DNA of 64,000 bases from Callipepla californica brunnescens (lineage: Eukaryota; Chordata; Aves; Galliformes; Odontophoridae), in assembly GCA_023055505.1 (NCBI GenBank), contig JALIRH010000008.1:5023775-5087774 (forward strand), in the 5' to 3' direction. The translations under genes were made by a program, and so were the position numbers. Under the pieces are notes generated by a model, which was given only the letters and a program-made list of their open reading frames with translations, was not told the origin of the DNA and searched no databases. Below, piece after piece: positions 36,301 to 49,814 of this stretch; the stretch's first letter is position 1; the number at the start of each line of letters is the position of its first letter.

Positions 36301-37980
36301 TGGCACTCTCACGGAATTTTTTAAGGAGTAAACAAATATTTAAATAGCAACTGCCACATGCTAAATAGTCTATACAGAGTGACTCTTCACATTTACCTTA
36401 TTGTTCTAAAATTTTTAATGTTTCATAAAGATTTTTGCTAACCAAATTCTCCTTAATCATACATCTCCTCTTACCCAATTTAAAAGCTTGCAACAGGGAC
36501 CATTTAAGAGATTTCTGCAAATCTCAAGAACCTGAGGAAAACAATTACGTGTTCATTGACATCATTGCACAGCTATATTTCTCCTTTTGTGCATCCAGGA
36601 CTATGAGCAGTCACATTCAGCATCAGTGTACCATATACAGCAGCTGAAGATTCCCAGCTCCTGTCAAAAGATGGCTTATAACTACATTGTTTTTTATGTG
36701 TCATTAGTTCTGTAATGATCAGCAACACAGTCCCAAATGTGAACTGTTTTGCAGTGCGGTGCACTTCACTGACATGTTGTCTCCTTGGTACCACTCACTG
36801 TGTTCTGCCACCACAGTTAGCAAAGCATTTCTTCCTCTCCTCTTGAAAAAAACCAAGAAATTTCAAGTTAACCTTCTTGAACAATATTAGGTCTCAAAAT
36901 TCCAGCCATTGCAGTCAATGGCAAACAGCTCTGTAAAATAATTTTAAAAATAAAACTCTGTTACATAAGGTAAAACAAACAAACAAGCAAAAAAGCTCAG
37001 AGGCACTACAGAACGTGTGTGCAGTTAAGGGCACCTAGAGGCTGAAAATCCTTGCCTTTTGTTTTTAAGCACAAATGAATTAACACATCTTCACCATGTA
37101 GATTGAAAAAATAGTTGCAAAAGTTAACTTTCTAGCAGAGTTAACTCAAGTGCAGTTTTACCTTTCATCAGCCAGACCTCCTCTTTGTTATTCTTTGCAC
37201 CAAGATGAAATGGATAGCTTAAACATCAAAACAACACAGCCCTACATTCTGCTTACATGCCTCTAACAATACTTCTTCCCACCTGTAGGTCACCGGTTCA
37301 GAGGTGAACAGGTCAATTCTGTCAGTTCTTCAAACCTAAGGCTGGAAATCTGTAGTGCTTAAAGGTTTTTAGATCAGCTTCCTTGAGCCAAAGTTCCTCA
37401 CCACAGGTGCATGCCTCTATTGTCACTAATTGCTATGAAGACTGCTGATTTTTTCTGCAAGTGACAATCTTTTGAAGATAGCTTGTGAACTTTCCTGCCA
37501 CCTTCCTGGCTGGTATACACTGTGGATTAAATACTGACAACAGTACTCCTACAAAATCTGTATCAATTGGTCTGGGAGATGTAAAGAAAAAAGCAAAGTT
37601 ACTGTGAAGGATCACTGCCTAAAGCACTGAGTAGTGAAAATGAAATCTCAGGAATTCTGTTTGTGAAGGTAAAAAGCATGAAGGAGATTGTTCTACTGCT
37701 AATTAGAAATGGATGCACTTCAGAATGTTCAATTTTTATACATACAAAGGCTGAAAAAAATTCTTGTAAAATAACTGATTAAAAAAATGGAAGATTTATC
37801 TTGAAAAAGATAATAAAGGTTAAAAACTATAGCTTTTCTGTTATGTGGGAGATAGAGCATTTCTGGCTCCCCATTGTGTAAGAGGTGGTACATGACTGCA
37901 CTGCTCCAGAAGGAGCCCTGGGAAAGAACTGGAAAGAGCTGTGACTGAAGTAACACCTTCCTTATTTCCAGGGAAAGAAA
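33390..37980. other. No gene seen
   Basis: AT-rich unique-looking DNA with short A/T runs and a CAAAC-type tract near 36975. The segment at 33548-33600 starts like an old palindromic sauropsid repeat (GGCCAGATCTCA), but the match is too short to call. No gene is supportable. Confidence 0.55.
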
Positions 37981-37987
37981 GCCAAAG

Positions 37988-38041
37988 CAGCCATTTAGAT
38001 GACACTGGGTACTGCAGCCATTTAGAAGACACTGTGTACTG
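37988..38041. repeat. 27-bp tandem duplication (two copies, 25/27 identical)
   Basis: Copy one is 37988-38014 and copy two is 38015-38041. They differ at two positions: T versus A at unit position 13 and G versus T at unit position 21. The unit is a multiple of three. The overlapping minus-strand frame at 37729-38067 therefore repeats a nine-residue block, but that frame shows no family resemblance and I do not call it coding. Confidence 0.9.
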
Positions 38042-41000
38042 ATGCAATAGGAAAATGATAATGCCAAGCTCTGTCACAAGGATTTTAAATCAGGATTGCC
38101 CAAGAGCAGCTGTTACAAAACCACTAATTTAAACAGGACAGTACTTTGCTCTGTTTTCCTACTATTTTCTCTCCAATTAACTCGTGAGTACAGTGAATAC
38201 ATTCGAACTCTGCGAAGAGTTAAGAATCATTGTTTATGCTTTTGTCTGTCAGTTGAATTAACCCTAATCACCAGCTAAAAAGCACTGCCTCCACATTTCC
38301 CAGTGACTTGCCTGGACCTGACAGATCTTGAGACATATTTAGTAACATCAACATCCCACTCCTCCCTGCACTCTTTTCCATCTTCTTTTCCACCCACTGC
38401 ACTAGGAAGCTTAGTGCCCTCAACATAGTGCAAATGACTTCATATGCATCATTTAAGATGAATGAAAATGTATTATATTACATTCCACATGATGTGTTAC
38501 AGATAAAGTGATATCAAAAATTAGTTTTACCTTTTGAACTGCATTTCAAACTTCATAAGTGTAGGCCAGATTCTGCCATCTTTGAGTTGTATATTTCTCT
38601 AGGGCATTCCAAGTAATTTAAAAAGATTCTTTCAGGAGTGAGATCTTTATAAAAATAAGTCATTATTTATGTAACAGCTGTACCTTAACTATCAAATCAT
38701 AAGGGAGCTTTACCACATGCCTAGACATAAATCAGCAGAATCCAGCTCTGATATTCTTTAAACAGTTCTTCACAATAGCTTCTGAACTCACTGGAGTTGC
38801 ACTATGGGAACTCCATTGACATTGGCTTACCTTGGTGGAAGATGTGTTCCCACCTCTGTAAATCACAAAGCCACATTAATGCTACTCTTCCTCTGGCACT
38901 TTCAAGGCTAGTTTGAAATGCTATCAGCTCACACAAGCGCTGCAATGAACTCCTTACACTGAATGCTACTACAGGCACATTCTTTTCTATTCCCTGGGCA
39001 TAGTCTATACTTGGTTTTCACAGGAGCAGAGATGGTTTTTGTGCTGTTAGTATTTGCTTTTCCATCACATGTCACTAGTAGGTAACTGCTGTGAATTAAG
39101 ATTCAGAACTAAGCATAGATTTTTTCTCTGATACGTATTTAAAATGGCTAGGTAATTAAGCATGGTACATTATTTCACATCCAGAGGATCTCTTCACACT
39201 ATGAGTAGTCATACATAGTATTTTCAGGCAAGATTTATTCAATATTTGAACAGACATTGATGGTCCTCTGGTTTGTACAACCCGTGAATGTTTTTAATTG
39301 GGTTCTGATGTACTGATAAAACCTTCAGTGCCACATAGCACAACACTACTGGAATTTTTGCTAGATCAAGCATTCTTTTACTTTTAAACATGGAGAGAGA
39401 CAGGTTAAAAATATACCTACTTTTCAACAGCAGTATCATCAGAAGTCATATCTTTTCATTGCACTAGGATGTTTACTCCTCTGTAACCTTTTGATTCACT
39501 GAAAGGACTTGTGTGCCAGTTCTTTCACAAATAATGTTCTATTCAATATGGAAAAAAAAGCCACCGTCAAAACCAGGATGAAATATTAAGGAAATTAATG
39601 CCCTTAGCTTAGAAGTACTAGAGAGACAAAAAACAGCAAAGAGCATTCATCTCATTACTTGACCTTCTAGAGATCCCTGGTTCTGATCTGTCCTCTGGGA
39701 GATGGAGGCTCAAGTCCAATCACCAGAAGCGCTTGAAAATTCTAGATGCAAACTGGAATAATACATAAAGAATAATCCATGGTGCTGTTGCTCATTATGT
39801 ACTTCAGAAGTAGTGAACTAAGATTGTGTTTCCGACACAGTTTATATCAGTGGAGGTCAGCACTGTTGGGAACCCTCTCAGTAAGGCAAGAGCAAAGTGA
39901 CAGCATCTTACCTACGAAGTCAATACCAATACACCTACTGACTAATGAATCAAGGCATCTCTTAGTCCATTGTCTCATTAAAAGTGCCCATTTCTATAAA
40001 TACTATTGTAAGACACCAACTCTGCATCAAAAAATGTTTCCTCGTAGTTCCTTTTTTTCTCAAATTTTCATCACCTCGACACACCTGTATTTGAAGCAGT
40101 GCAAAGATCTCCTCACTAACATTAAAGAGCTGTTACATAAAGAGCTAAACAATTAAAATTAAAGAGTTGTTAAATAATTGTGTTTGCAAACAGCCAAAAT
40201 ATTTTCAATTTCACATTTGAAGAACAAAATAAAGCAACAAACTTGAAATTATACTCAATCTTTCCCAATTAATAATGGAATATGTTCACTCCATGATTCT
40301 CAAGTCACAACCAACGTTTCTGATACCTACACAGTAAGTGAAAAAGCTCACTTAATTCTCCCATTTCTCTCATACATGTGCTTATCAGATGACAGCTCCT
40401 GGTACACAAAATCCCTGAGTGAATAAAATACCAGTTCTCTATAAAATAACACTCAGGTTCCAGTAGAGGATTAAAAATAAAGAAAATTCATTGCAAAATC
40501 TAAGTAGGCATTACAGAAAAGAAATGCAAACACTTGAATGTAAATCTGTATTGCATTCAAACTATGTCACAGAACAGCTCCTCATACTACATCTTGTAGT
40601 AACTCAGCTCAACACTGCCATACCTTTCAGGAAATGTGAAACCATTAATTGCCTTATCTGATACAGTAGAGTCTTGCCAATGACTTACCAATTATCACGA
40701 AGCATATCTTTTGATTTTGTATTAATCAAAGATGTATGGGAGCAAACTAACCATGGAATTGTTTAACACAAGGAGACCAGATTACTACAGAAAAAAAACC
40801 ACTTTCTGTACCACAGCACCAACATGCCAGAAATGGAATTTAAGTGGACATTTTCTAGCTGTACGAAAATTACTTTCTTTACAGAAAACTCCAGAACTCC
40901 TTCACTTTTAAGATAAATGTCAGTAAGTCTGATTTTATATAGTAAAAGGATCAGATGATCTCTTAATATCATTTAAACAAACTGTTAAGTTCTGCAAAAT

Positions 41001-42270
41001 GCACTTTCTTCTTCAGGAAAAGCTTCTAACTAATGCTTATACTTGCTTGCGGACCTGGGAAACGGCAGGTGCTCTGAAACACCCCAAATTTGCCCTTGTC
41101 TTATTAGCTTGATTAACACACCAATGAAAAGAAAATCAGATTATTTGGTTTCACGTAAAAGAAGGTACAAAAAGATACTACTAAAGAAAACAATAAACAA
41201 ACAGACGCTTTGTCCATTTTGTGCATAAAAGTACTTTGAGAATGTTTCCTAAAACAAGCTAGTTAGGATTGCAAAGTTAAAGCTTAATTAAAAATAGAGG
41301 TTTACTAAAGCATCTGGGATGAACATCTTACCAAAAAGTAAGGTAAAGTCGTTAATCACTGACTCAAAGATGACAAGGATCACAATTGAAACCTTAAAAA
41401 CAAACAAACAAAAAGAGCCAAATCCTCTCCCTATTCTAGTATTTTCTTAGGAGCAAAGAGATAGTCCTTGCTGCACAGGGAAATCAGATCAATACATAAC
41501 ATAGTTACCTTTGATGAGGATGACCAAGCTGCTACTTTAGGCTATATTTTATCCAATAGATAACAGATTCAGGTTTAGCTAGGCTAACAATACATATTCA
41601 TTTCTAATAACTGCTTACATCCTAGTGAAATTTGTATCTGGATGTTTATGTAAAATAAATTCTGGAAGAGTTACCACCATTGGTGCACTTGAGCTTTGTG
41701 TCTACATTTCAGTGAACATATACATGGAGCAGTACAGAGTTTTGCTTGCTGTACTTGTCACATTGCATACATTGGAAGACAATCTACCTACGGAATTCAT
41801 TTAATATGTCAGAATTGGCATCTTAAACTCCTTTTGAAGAAAAACTGTAAAACTGAACTTTCCCCATGCTGGTAAAAATGATTGCTTAGTTTGTCAAGAG
41901 TCCTCTCAGATTGTTCCATGGGATGCTCTACAAAAATTAATTAATGACTATTACCCTTTGTCATTTAAATGGGAAAAACAACCACTACATATTTACGTGC
42001 AAATTTGGTACTGACTAATACGTGGTCTTCTGGATTATTTTTGTTGGTAACTTTGTTAGCTAAGCAGTAATTTTAACATTTGCTGCAGTTTAAAATACGA
42101 TTTTTTTCAGCAGTTACTCACACAATTAAACGTTCTTTAAGGAAGGTTTGAGGTAAGATGGAGATAAAATGTAACCTGAGGAGGAAGCTCAAATCCTGTT
42201 AAATCCTATATATATTGTACAAAACACCAGTGAATTAGACACCGAAGAAAATATGCGCTGTCTCAGGAAA
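38042..42270. other. No gene seen; low-copy repeat traces
   Basis: No supportable gene. The 125-codon frame at 39779-40156 has no recognisable domain. A segment at 38755-38850 contains the inverted arms TGGAGTT/AACTCCA and ends AACTCCATTGACATTGGC, resembling the core of old palindromic sauropsid MITEs. An imperfect tandem repeat with 37-bp spacing (ATTAAAGAGCTGTTA and ATTAAAGAGTTGTTA) starts at 40121 and 40158. Confidence 0.5.
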
Positions 42271-42280
42271 ATTATCTGGC

Positions 42281-42345
42281 TGTTAGAGCAGAGGACTGGC
42301 AACTGAGACATCTGAAATCCATGCCTTACCCTACATTGGTATGAA
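42281..42345 (+). mobile_element. Possible tRNA-derived SINE (MIR-like) head
   Basis: The stretch beginning GTTAGAGCAGAGGACTGG and continuing to a degraded pol III B-box-like segment (CTGAAATCCATGCC) resembles the tRNA-derived head of amniote MIR/CORE-SINEs, as I recall their consensus. The downstream core and tail are not clearly recognisable. The match is by eye over about 45 bases and the copy would be very old. Confidence 0.35.
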
Positions 42346-44840
42346 ATTTATGTCTGTATGAACAGTGGCTTTATCTCTTTAGGCTACTCAATGCACAGGC
42401 AAGATTAGCCATATAATAGCAAGGTTTTATTGCACTAGTGGAAGTTAAGCTATAACAAAGTCAGTCGCTCAGTGAACTACTGAGGACAAAATCCTGACAT
42501 CTTCCTTATTTGGAGCTTATGATGATCAGAAACGTTTTTGAGAAATTCAAAATCTTTTATCTGGTCTGGGTTATCCATATCAACTCCAATTTCTCCTAAG
42601 TCCATGCTCTTTACCTAAAAAACTCTAGAATTCCATGCCTTAAAATTCCAGACCACAGTTGGAATTGAGACCACAGTTATGATCTTTCAGATCACAGTTA
42701 ACAGCTAAGTAAAAATTAAAAAAAAAAACCACTCTAAAACTCCTTCTCACACCGTTGCGAGCTGCTAATCATGTGACGTTTAATCTAAACCAAAGACAAA
42801 CTGTTAGCTATGAATACTTTTCCTAGTCAGAGCTCTAAATGTAATAATGGTTTTCAGAATGTGTGGGTCTGGCTCACTTCAAGCGGTTTTGCTCCTTCCT
42901 TGACTCCAGCTGCAAACTACTAAACACATACTTTTTTAGGTCATTATGGCCTAATGTCTGTGGCATTACATTATTTCAGTGACATATCTTTGAACATACC
43001 GCAATTCCAAAAACTGCAGGTCATCTTTTAGCTAACTGGAGTGCAGGATTTTATATTAACTCCATCCTTTGCCTCTGCCTTCCTTTCAAAAAGGAAAACA
43101 AAAATTGCAGTGAAACTTCCTTTCCCATTTTTCCCTTCTTGGTAATGAGCCTTACAAACTTGCCCTATTAGGAAAAATCATTGCTAGTGGCAAGAAGAGC
43201 ATCACCTCTGAGAACATCCTCCATCCTGATAAATCCTGGCACAGAAGCAAAGACAAAGGATAGCTAAGGCACAACATTCATAATCAGAGATTCTTAGAAA
43301 AGAAAACTTTGCCAAGGATGACTTCTACTCCTCCCTTCAAAAAACAAACAAAAAAACACACACGCACCCAGGCCAATAAAAGATAGCTGTCTTCAGAACA
43401 ATACTTTTTATGGTCCTTTTCAAAAAGGAAACTAGAATCTAGTTCTGCCCTTAATTTTTTCTGGTTGACTCTTGGTCCTACGAGTTAGATATGTAATTAC
43501 CTGCTTACATTTTCATTGTGCTTAGCTGTTAAGTAAAATTAATGTAGGCATTTCTGTTACAGAAAGGAATGTTCAGAAGAGCACAAGTTCTATAAGCCAG
43601 GTTTGAACTACTGTTACAGAGCTCCATGACAAATTCCTTAAATGTCAAACACATTTCGTCTCCTTCAATGACAAATTTAGTAAAGAGCACACAAATTGAA
43701 AAAATTTCAGCCACAGTTTATGAGTTAAGGTATGTCAGTTGCTTTGTTTGGTCAGTTTTATCTCATTGATGGTTCAGACATCTCATCAACAGAATGTTTG
43801 TGAGGTATCATTTCCTATGAGCCATAATACCTCCTTGGAAGAGAAAGAATCAACAGCAAAATAAAGCAGAATTTGGACTATTCCACTACAATATGTAGAA
43901 AGAAACACTCCTTATCACAGACTTCCTTGAAAAAAGTAGTAAAGAACATCAGAGGACAAATGAATGTATTTCCAATAGAAATCAGGCATAGCAGGGAAAC
44001 TTCTGTCAATATTTCAATGTCATACTTCCTAGGTTTCACCATGCCCTACATCCCAACCACTCTGATTCTCCTGGATGCACAATGGAAACTACTTCACTGT
44101 AGAAAGGGGAAGAATACCAGCAGCTTGAATACCCAAGAGGGAGAGTGAACTGGTCTCTATGAAGCCACCACCAAGTTAGATAGCAAGCTTAACAGGATTG
44201 GGAAGGTCTGGAAAACTCCACGTTTCCTTCCCTCCCGCTTCCTTCCATGCCTCCATGCACATACACAGATCTGGAACTGGGGAAACTGGAGAAAGATTTT
44301 CATGTTTTCCAAAAGAAATTGGCCACCAAAGCCCAAAGACCCACAGGATACAAGAGAGCCATGCCTGCTAGGGAAAACAGGGCAACATCTTAGAGGTGCG
44401 TAATGTCGTCCACCAGACCTCTTACAAGCAAGCAGGCAGATGCATGCTGAAATTTTCACAAGCTCTTCAGAAAACTGAAATGTTTTTTAAAAGCACTTAC
44501 ATGTTCCCCAAAGCCCTGTCCCTCATTCTTTTTGCCAGCAGCCTGGCTGCTCTGGCAGTGAAGAAGCCTAGTAAGACCGCTCGTTTTCAAGAAAACCTTG
44601 CTGCAGACTGAAGAGCTTTAGCTAAGCATGCACATTTTGGATGTGTATCCAAATCAAACCCAAACATCTTGAGATTCTTCCTTCACTAACTCCAAACACA
44701 TTTTATATGCTTAAACATGCATTGTATTCTATCAGAAACCAAATGGCTATTTGCTGTTCCAAATAATCAGATATACTTTGCTGGATGATTAACAGGAGTA
44801 TTGTTCACCCAAAGCAATCAAACTTTCATTTACATGTTTA
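42346..44840. other. No gene seen
   Basis: Unique-looking DNA. Three GA[C/T]CACAGTT units occur at 42651, 42669 and 42690. The first two carry the ACCACA core bound by RUNX factors. An A-run of about 11 nt lies at 42718-42728 and a CA-rich tract lies near 43341. No gene is supportable. Confidence 0.5.
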
Positions 44841-44841
44841 A

Positions 44842-44915
44842 GAGCCTGGATCCGCAGTCCTTGAAGTCCATGGGACTATTTCCAGTCACTTTGACAGACC
44901 TTGGATCTAGCTCTA
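44842..44915. mobile_element. Relic of an ancient palindromic MITE
   Basis: The segment opens GCCTGGATCC, contains TTGAAGTCCATGGGACT in the middle and closes CCTTGGATCTAGC. This follows the plan of an old sauropsid palindromic repeat whose ends read GCCTGATCCAAAG and whose core holds TTGAAGTCAATGGGA. Ends and core appear in the expected order and spacing, but the inverted arms are strongly decayed. Family naming needs a repeat library. Confidence 0.45.
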
Positions 44916-47900
44916 AACAATTCTTTTTCCCCTGGACATAGTCATCCATTGAAGACTGAGCTCAGTACTGATTTTTTCACACTGCAGCTTAAAGAATGAA
45001 TATACTCAAAGCTTCTTGTAAGGCCGGATATCACTAGGTAAATTGAATACAGAGGCTTGTTTTCCTTACATTTGGTTTTGATGTTCTGTTCAGTGAGCCT
45101 ATGACTGCAAAGGTTATAGATGATGCAATTTATTTTCCTTCTGCTTTTTACCAGTAGAATACTGCTCCTCTTCGTAGATTAAACACAGGCTTTATTGCAC
45201 GTTTATCTCAAAATACATTTCTTTGAAAGGTTCAAAATCTAACAGCATGTTTCACATTTGCTAGTAGTCTCTCATTTTTATCCTCATTTTGTAAGCTTTG
45301 TCCTCCTAATGTCAGCTGTAGGTTTGTCCAGACTATAACAGAAATGCTATCGTTCTTGAGGTCCGTGGAAGCATCCTGTTCCTACAGCAAGGAACTTATA
45401 TTATTACCAGTTCTATTACAAATATGAAAATGAAAAAAACAGCTACCATGTAAAGTAGTAAAAAGCTTTTTGCTTACTTTTGATTTTACTTTGCTCCTAA
45501 TCAAACTAAGCTATGTACAATGGTAGTTTCCGATGCTGGTTTTCTATCGATATGCATGAATCTGCTCATTTTCTGAGTACTGAAAACTGTTGAACTAACT
45601 ACAAAATGCTAGTCACATTATTGCATGCTATGCTTGATTACTTATGCATTATCTTGGAAATACAAACATGTTTCTCACTAAGTACAACGGAATATGAAGC
45701 TATGCTCAATCTATGCATCTTCATACCACACTGTGCTTTTTGATCATTTTTGTTTTCAATAAATAGAAAACTGAAATCAAACTTGCAACAAAAGTAACCG
45801 TAAAGAACAGCTTACAGATAGGTTTTGTAAGACAGACCTCTCTTTTCAGTTGTACCAAATAGCTTGTATTTTAAGAGGTGATTATTCCTCATCTTATCTT
45901 CCCAGGAAAACTAGACTATAGTCAGTAGCAGATAAGTTTATGTAAATAACACAGTAAAGGCAGAATATGCCTAATGAAAACTAATTTATACTAATTTTGG
46001 CTCGAAAGCAATTTTTTCTATTATATTTTCTACTCCAATTAGCCTCTAGGATTGAATGTAGATTTACTGATTCAGAAGCATCAGGTTTTGAGTATTTTAT
46101 AGTATTTTTCTGACACAACTATAAGATCTAATTGAGAGTAAGCCATACCTGAGCTGCTCTTGCGTTATCCAACCTTTCAATCGATTCCAGAGGTCCATTC
46201 TGGGTACGTGCCTGTATGGTACATACCTAACCTACAGGTTTTAATCAAATTACCTTTTTTTTTTTTAATTAATTTTTAAATTGATCACAGTTATATGCAG
46301 CAGAATGGATAACATGCAAAATTGTAATTGGTAGATCTCAGCAGATATCCATTAAATCTTCACATTTCATATCAAGGCAATAAACTTAAGTGAGCCATAA
46401 AATAAGTCCTAATCTTTCAAATGATCAGGTGCATAAACAAGCAGCTGTTGTACTTTTGTTGTATATAATGCATAGGACAGCCACAGCCAGTTCAAGAAAA
46501 AACAGAGAACATAATGGAATTAAGCTCAGTTCAGCCCTCAGTGAAGTCTCAGTAAGGCAACGTCAGGTAGCCATGATCATCTGCTTTCCACTAGAGCTAA
46601 TTAGCAATCAGAGTAAAAGATATCATTTGTTCTCAGGGAGGAGCCAAAGGAGGCAATTTTGCAAAAGAAGTGTAGCCAACACCACCCTCTCCAAGACCAC
46701 TGCCCTCATGTGCTGACAAGGGATGAATTCCAGAGTAACCAAACATTTTGTTGCCCTCTCTCCACTGCTTTCTTAGTAAATATTATCCTAAGTGCCCCTT
46801 TCACAAACACTGTTCTAAATAGCCACCTGCTCATTGGAATGATATTGAAAACACTAAATCTAACTAATGTGCCTTAGCTATGTTTACACTGTCTTCATTC
46901 AAGTAAAATTGGTTTGACCTGATTTGCTTCGGCAGTTTACTTTGCTAGGACATGGATTCTGACTGCAAACCCTAATGAATTTTGTACCCAAATCTCTGTT
47001 GAAGTTCTCTGTTAAATACCTTCATACATTGTATCACCATATTTAAGAATGTCTGCTTTTTTAATTGTTGCTTGTTTTTAGGCAACAGAAGCTTGATCGT
47101 CCGTGTTCTCTCCATTCCTTACAAGCTCTTGACAGAGAGCATGAAGTGCCTTCTGTCCTACACAATTCATCTCAGTTAAGTAGAAACAACAAGGTGGTGA
47201 TGCATGCTGTAGAAAAATGAGCTAATGCATTTCCTCGCGACAGATATCTCAGAGTTATTGCAGGCACCAGACTAACAAGATCGTGCAGCCAGTAACTATA
47301 GACACTGCAAAGGAGAATACAGTACTTTAGAACAGGGTTCTCAGACAAAATCCAGCAAACACCCCCTTTTTAGGCAGAGCAGTTCAATCACCCAAGCATC
47401 TCACCTAGCAATGGTAACAGTGTAATGTATTCACCAAACACCCCCAAGATACCGCTTGATAAAAGAGACTACTGCTTTTCAGAGCAGCCTCAGCTGAATC
47501 CCCAGAGCAGCCATTACCCGAGGAACATCCAGGTGTTACTGAGCCTGAACAGGAGAAGGGGCTGGGAATGAGAAGAATTCTGCTTTCCTGCCCACCCCAG
47601 CTGCCACTGCCTTTTGTTTCTCCAGTTTCTCTCAACTAAAGCCACATCCCATTTCTGAGCAAGTGACAGACAGCTCCCAAAACTTGACCACCTGGCCTTT
47701 ATCAATAGGCATAGCCATAAAGCCCTCAGGACCTGAGCCAGATGGAAAGTAAAATTCAGCAGCATTCAGGAACAAAAGCACTTACACGCTAAAAACTTGT
47801 TGTTTCTTGGTGAAGTTTATCACTGTTTACTGACAGGTCAGCACTAAGAGTAAATCATCTCCTCTAGGAATTGGTGTCAGCACTTCTCTAGCCACTGCTA

Positions 47901-49310
47901 ATTGTTACTCTATACTTATGTCACTTACAGGCATCAGAACAGTACAGCGCAGGTTGTAAATTGCTCCACCTTCATGCAGCAAAGCAGCACCTGAGGTAAA
48001 CCAGCCTTCTCGCTCAGCCTTTCAGTAATGCTAGAAATAGACTGCTCACAAGTACCTCCAAGAGCATTCAGGTGACAAGAACACTTTATGATCGTACAAC
48101 AATGAAGTGGGTTTGTTTGTTTTTTAACATCTTGTCCATGACAACTGCTAAGCCTCCAACAGATTACATTACAATGCTCCACTTGAATTTTTAACCATTT
48201 TCTCATTTGCTTATCTCCTACACTGCAAAACTGTCCTTTCTACCAAATGCTGCTATGTCCTTTAATTATGTGGGGAAAAAAAACGAAAAAAAAAGTTTAA
48301 ATGCTACTCGTAAACATCACACATTGATAAATGCTTAATTTTGCTGAAAGCAATTTTCAAAGCATCTGAGAAAGAAGGATCTTTTTAACCACACACCCAG
48401 CAGGGGACAGCAGGAGTAGGGCAGGAGATGCCAGTAAGGGCGGCAGAAACACAGGAACAGTTCCTGGTGTTACTGAAACACAACAAAATTACACAAGTTT
48501 TAAATGATTTGCAGGTTCTGTCATCTAGAGCAGAACTGCCTCACTCCAGAGAAATACTAAATGCTGTTCTCTATCTCAAAAGCTCTGAAATATTACTGGT
48601 GGATACTTTATTTCAGCCAAGCTAATGAAATTTAGGTTCCAGTTCTGAACACGCTCCTGTCCTTCCATTTAATTAAATGAAGTATGGCCTTGGGAAGAAT
48701 ATTTTGCACTTAAAATGAACCTAACGTGTAACTAAGTGTCTTCCTATTATTAGCATAGAAGCAAGTATGAAACAGAAGTCAGAAAAATGATAAATCTATT
48801 TGCAGTACATATAATAAACTGTGATATTATTTGGCCTTTTAGCAATCAAAGGGAAATAGAATCCAGAAGTCTTAAATTGTGATAGTTGCTATTTTGCACA
48901 GAATTTAAGACTCAAGCCCATTTTCTCAATGAGAAAGGACCAATCTAAATATTATTTTTGGGGTCTGGGCAGGAATTTTATAAGGCCAGACCATACCTAC
49001 ATAAATAGATAGACATACCACAGGGTATCAGAAACGCAAGTTTCTGAAATACTACTCGTACACTGTTAATCCTCAAGATAGAAGGAACAAAATTTACCCT
49101 AATGTACTCCACTCTGAACAATTTTATGATACTTTTCTAAATTAACCAAACTGAAGGACTGAATTTCCTTATTTCTGAAGACGCAGTTTTCCTCTGTTTG
49201 AAGCATCTGCTTTCCATGGGGAAGGCTATTAATCTGCTAACATTTTCCTTTTCCTAGTACTAAGAGCTTCTTATTCCTGCTGTATTAATATTTGTGCCAG
49301 TCATCTCCAA
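44916..49310. other. No gene seen
   Basis: AT-rich unique-looking DNA. The stretch 45560-45765 is complex and contains octamer-like ATGCATAT/TTATGCAT motifs, which may mark a conserved non-coding element, but there is no direct evidence. A T-rich run spans about 46255-46267. The 108-codon frame at 46390-46716 has no recognisable domain. Confidence 0.5.
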
Positions 49311-49311
49311 A

Positions 49312-49341
49312 CTCAATAAATAAACAAACAAACAAATAAAA
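49312..49341 (+). repeat. (AAAT)n/(AAAC)n simple repeat
   Basis: Alternating AAAT and AAAC units over about 30 nt. This is a short tetranucleotide low-complexity repeat. Confidence 0.8.
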
Positions 49342-49751
49342 TCACAAACGTCCTGTGAATCCAGCATTTGATGCTGGGGTGCTGTGGTAGAAGCCTGTGC
49401 TAAGCTGTTAGTGAAAGGGGTGAAAGGAACAAAGCACGGGCCTAAATGGCAGGGCAAACAACCTGAACAACTTTTCTTCCCTCATTCTAATCACACTTCA
49501 TTTAGAATGTGGAGACTGCCAAACCTTAAAATACAATTTAGTGAAGTTGCTTTCTGTTACTAAGGGAAATCACAAACTACTCAGGAACTTTCAGCCCCCA
49601 TTTTGGGGTATGCGTTCATATTTATCCCTTTGACACCTTCAGCAACAGGAATTCAGTGTTAGAAAAGAAATCTCTGAAGAAGATTTAGTCTTGTGAGTGT
49701 GCACATTCCCTAGAAGTGGGAATCTGATCTAGCCATAGACGTCCCTCTTCA

Positions 49752-49812
49752 TTGCAGGGGTGTTGGAACAGATGACCTCTGAAGGCCCCTTCCAACTCAG
49801 ATGATTCTGTGA
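49752..49812 (+). mobile_element. CR1 LINE, 3' end fragment
   Basis: The sequence TTGGAACAGATGACCTCTGAAGG, then CCCCTTCCAACTCAG, then ATGATTCTGTGA is the diagnostic 3' end of avian CR1 retrotransposons. It ends in a single copy of the ATTCTRTG-type terminal repeat that CR1 uses in place of a poly(A) tail. Only about 60 bp remain; CR1 copies are normally severely 5'-truncated. No coding part is present. Confidence 0.9.
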
Positions 49813-49814
49813 CT

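Noticed and set aside
46926..46935. GCTTCGGCAG, as in the 5' part of U6 snRNA
   Set aside because: Only ten bases match and the conserved sequence that follows in U6 is absent.
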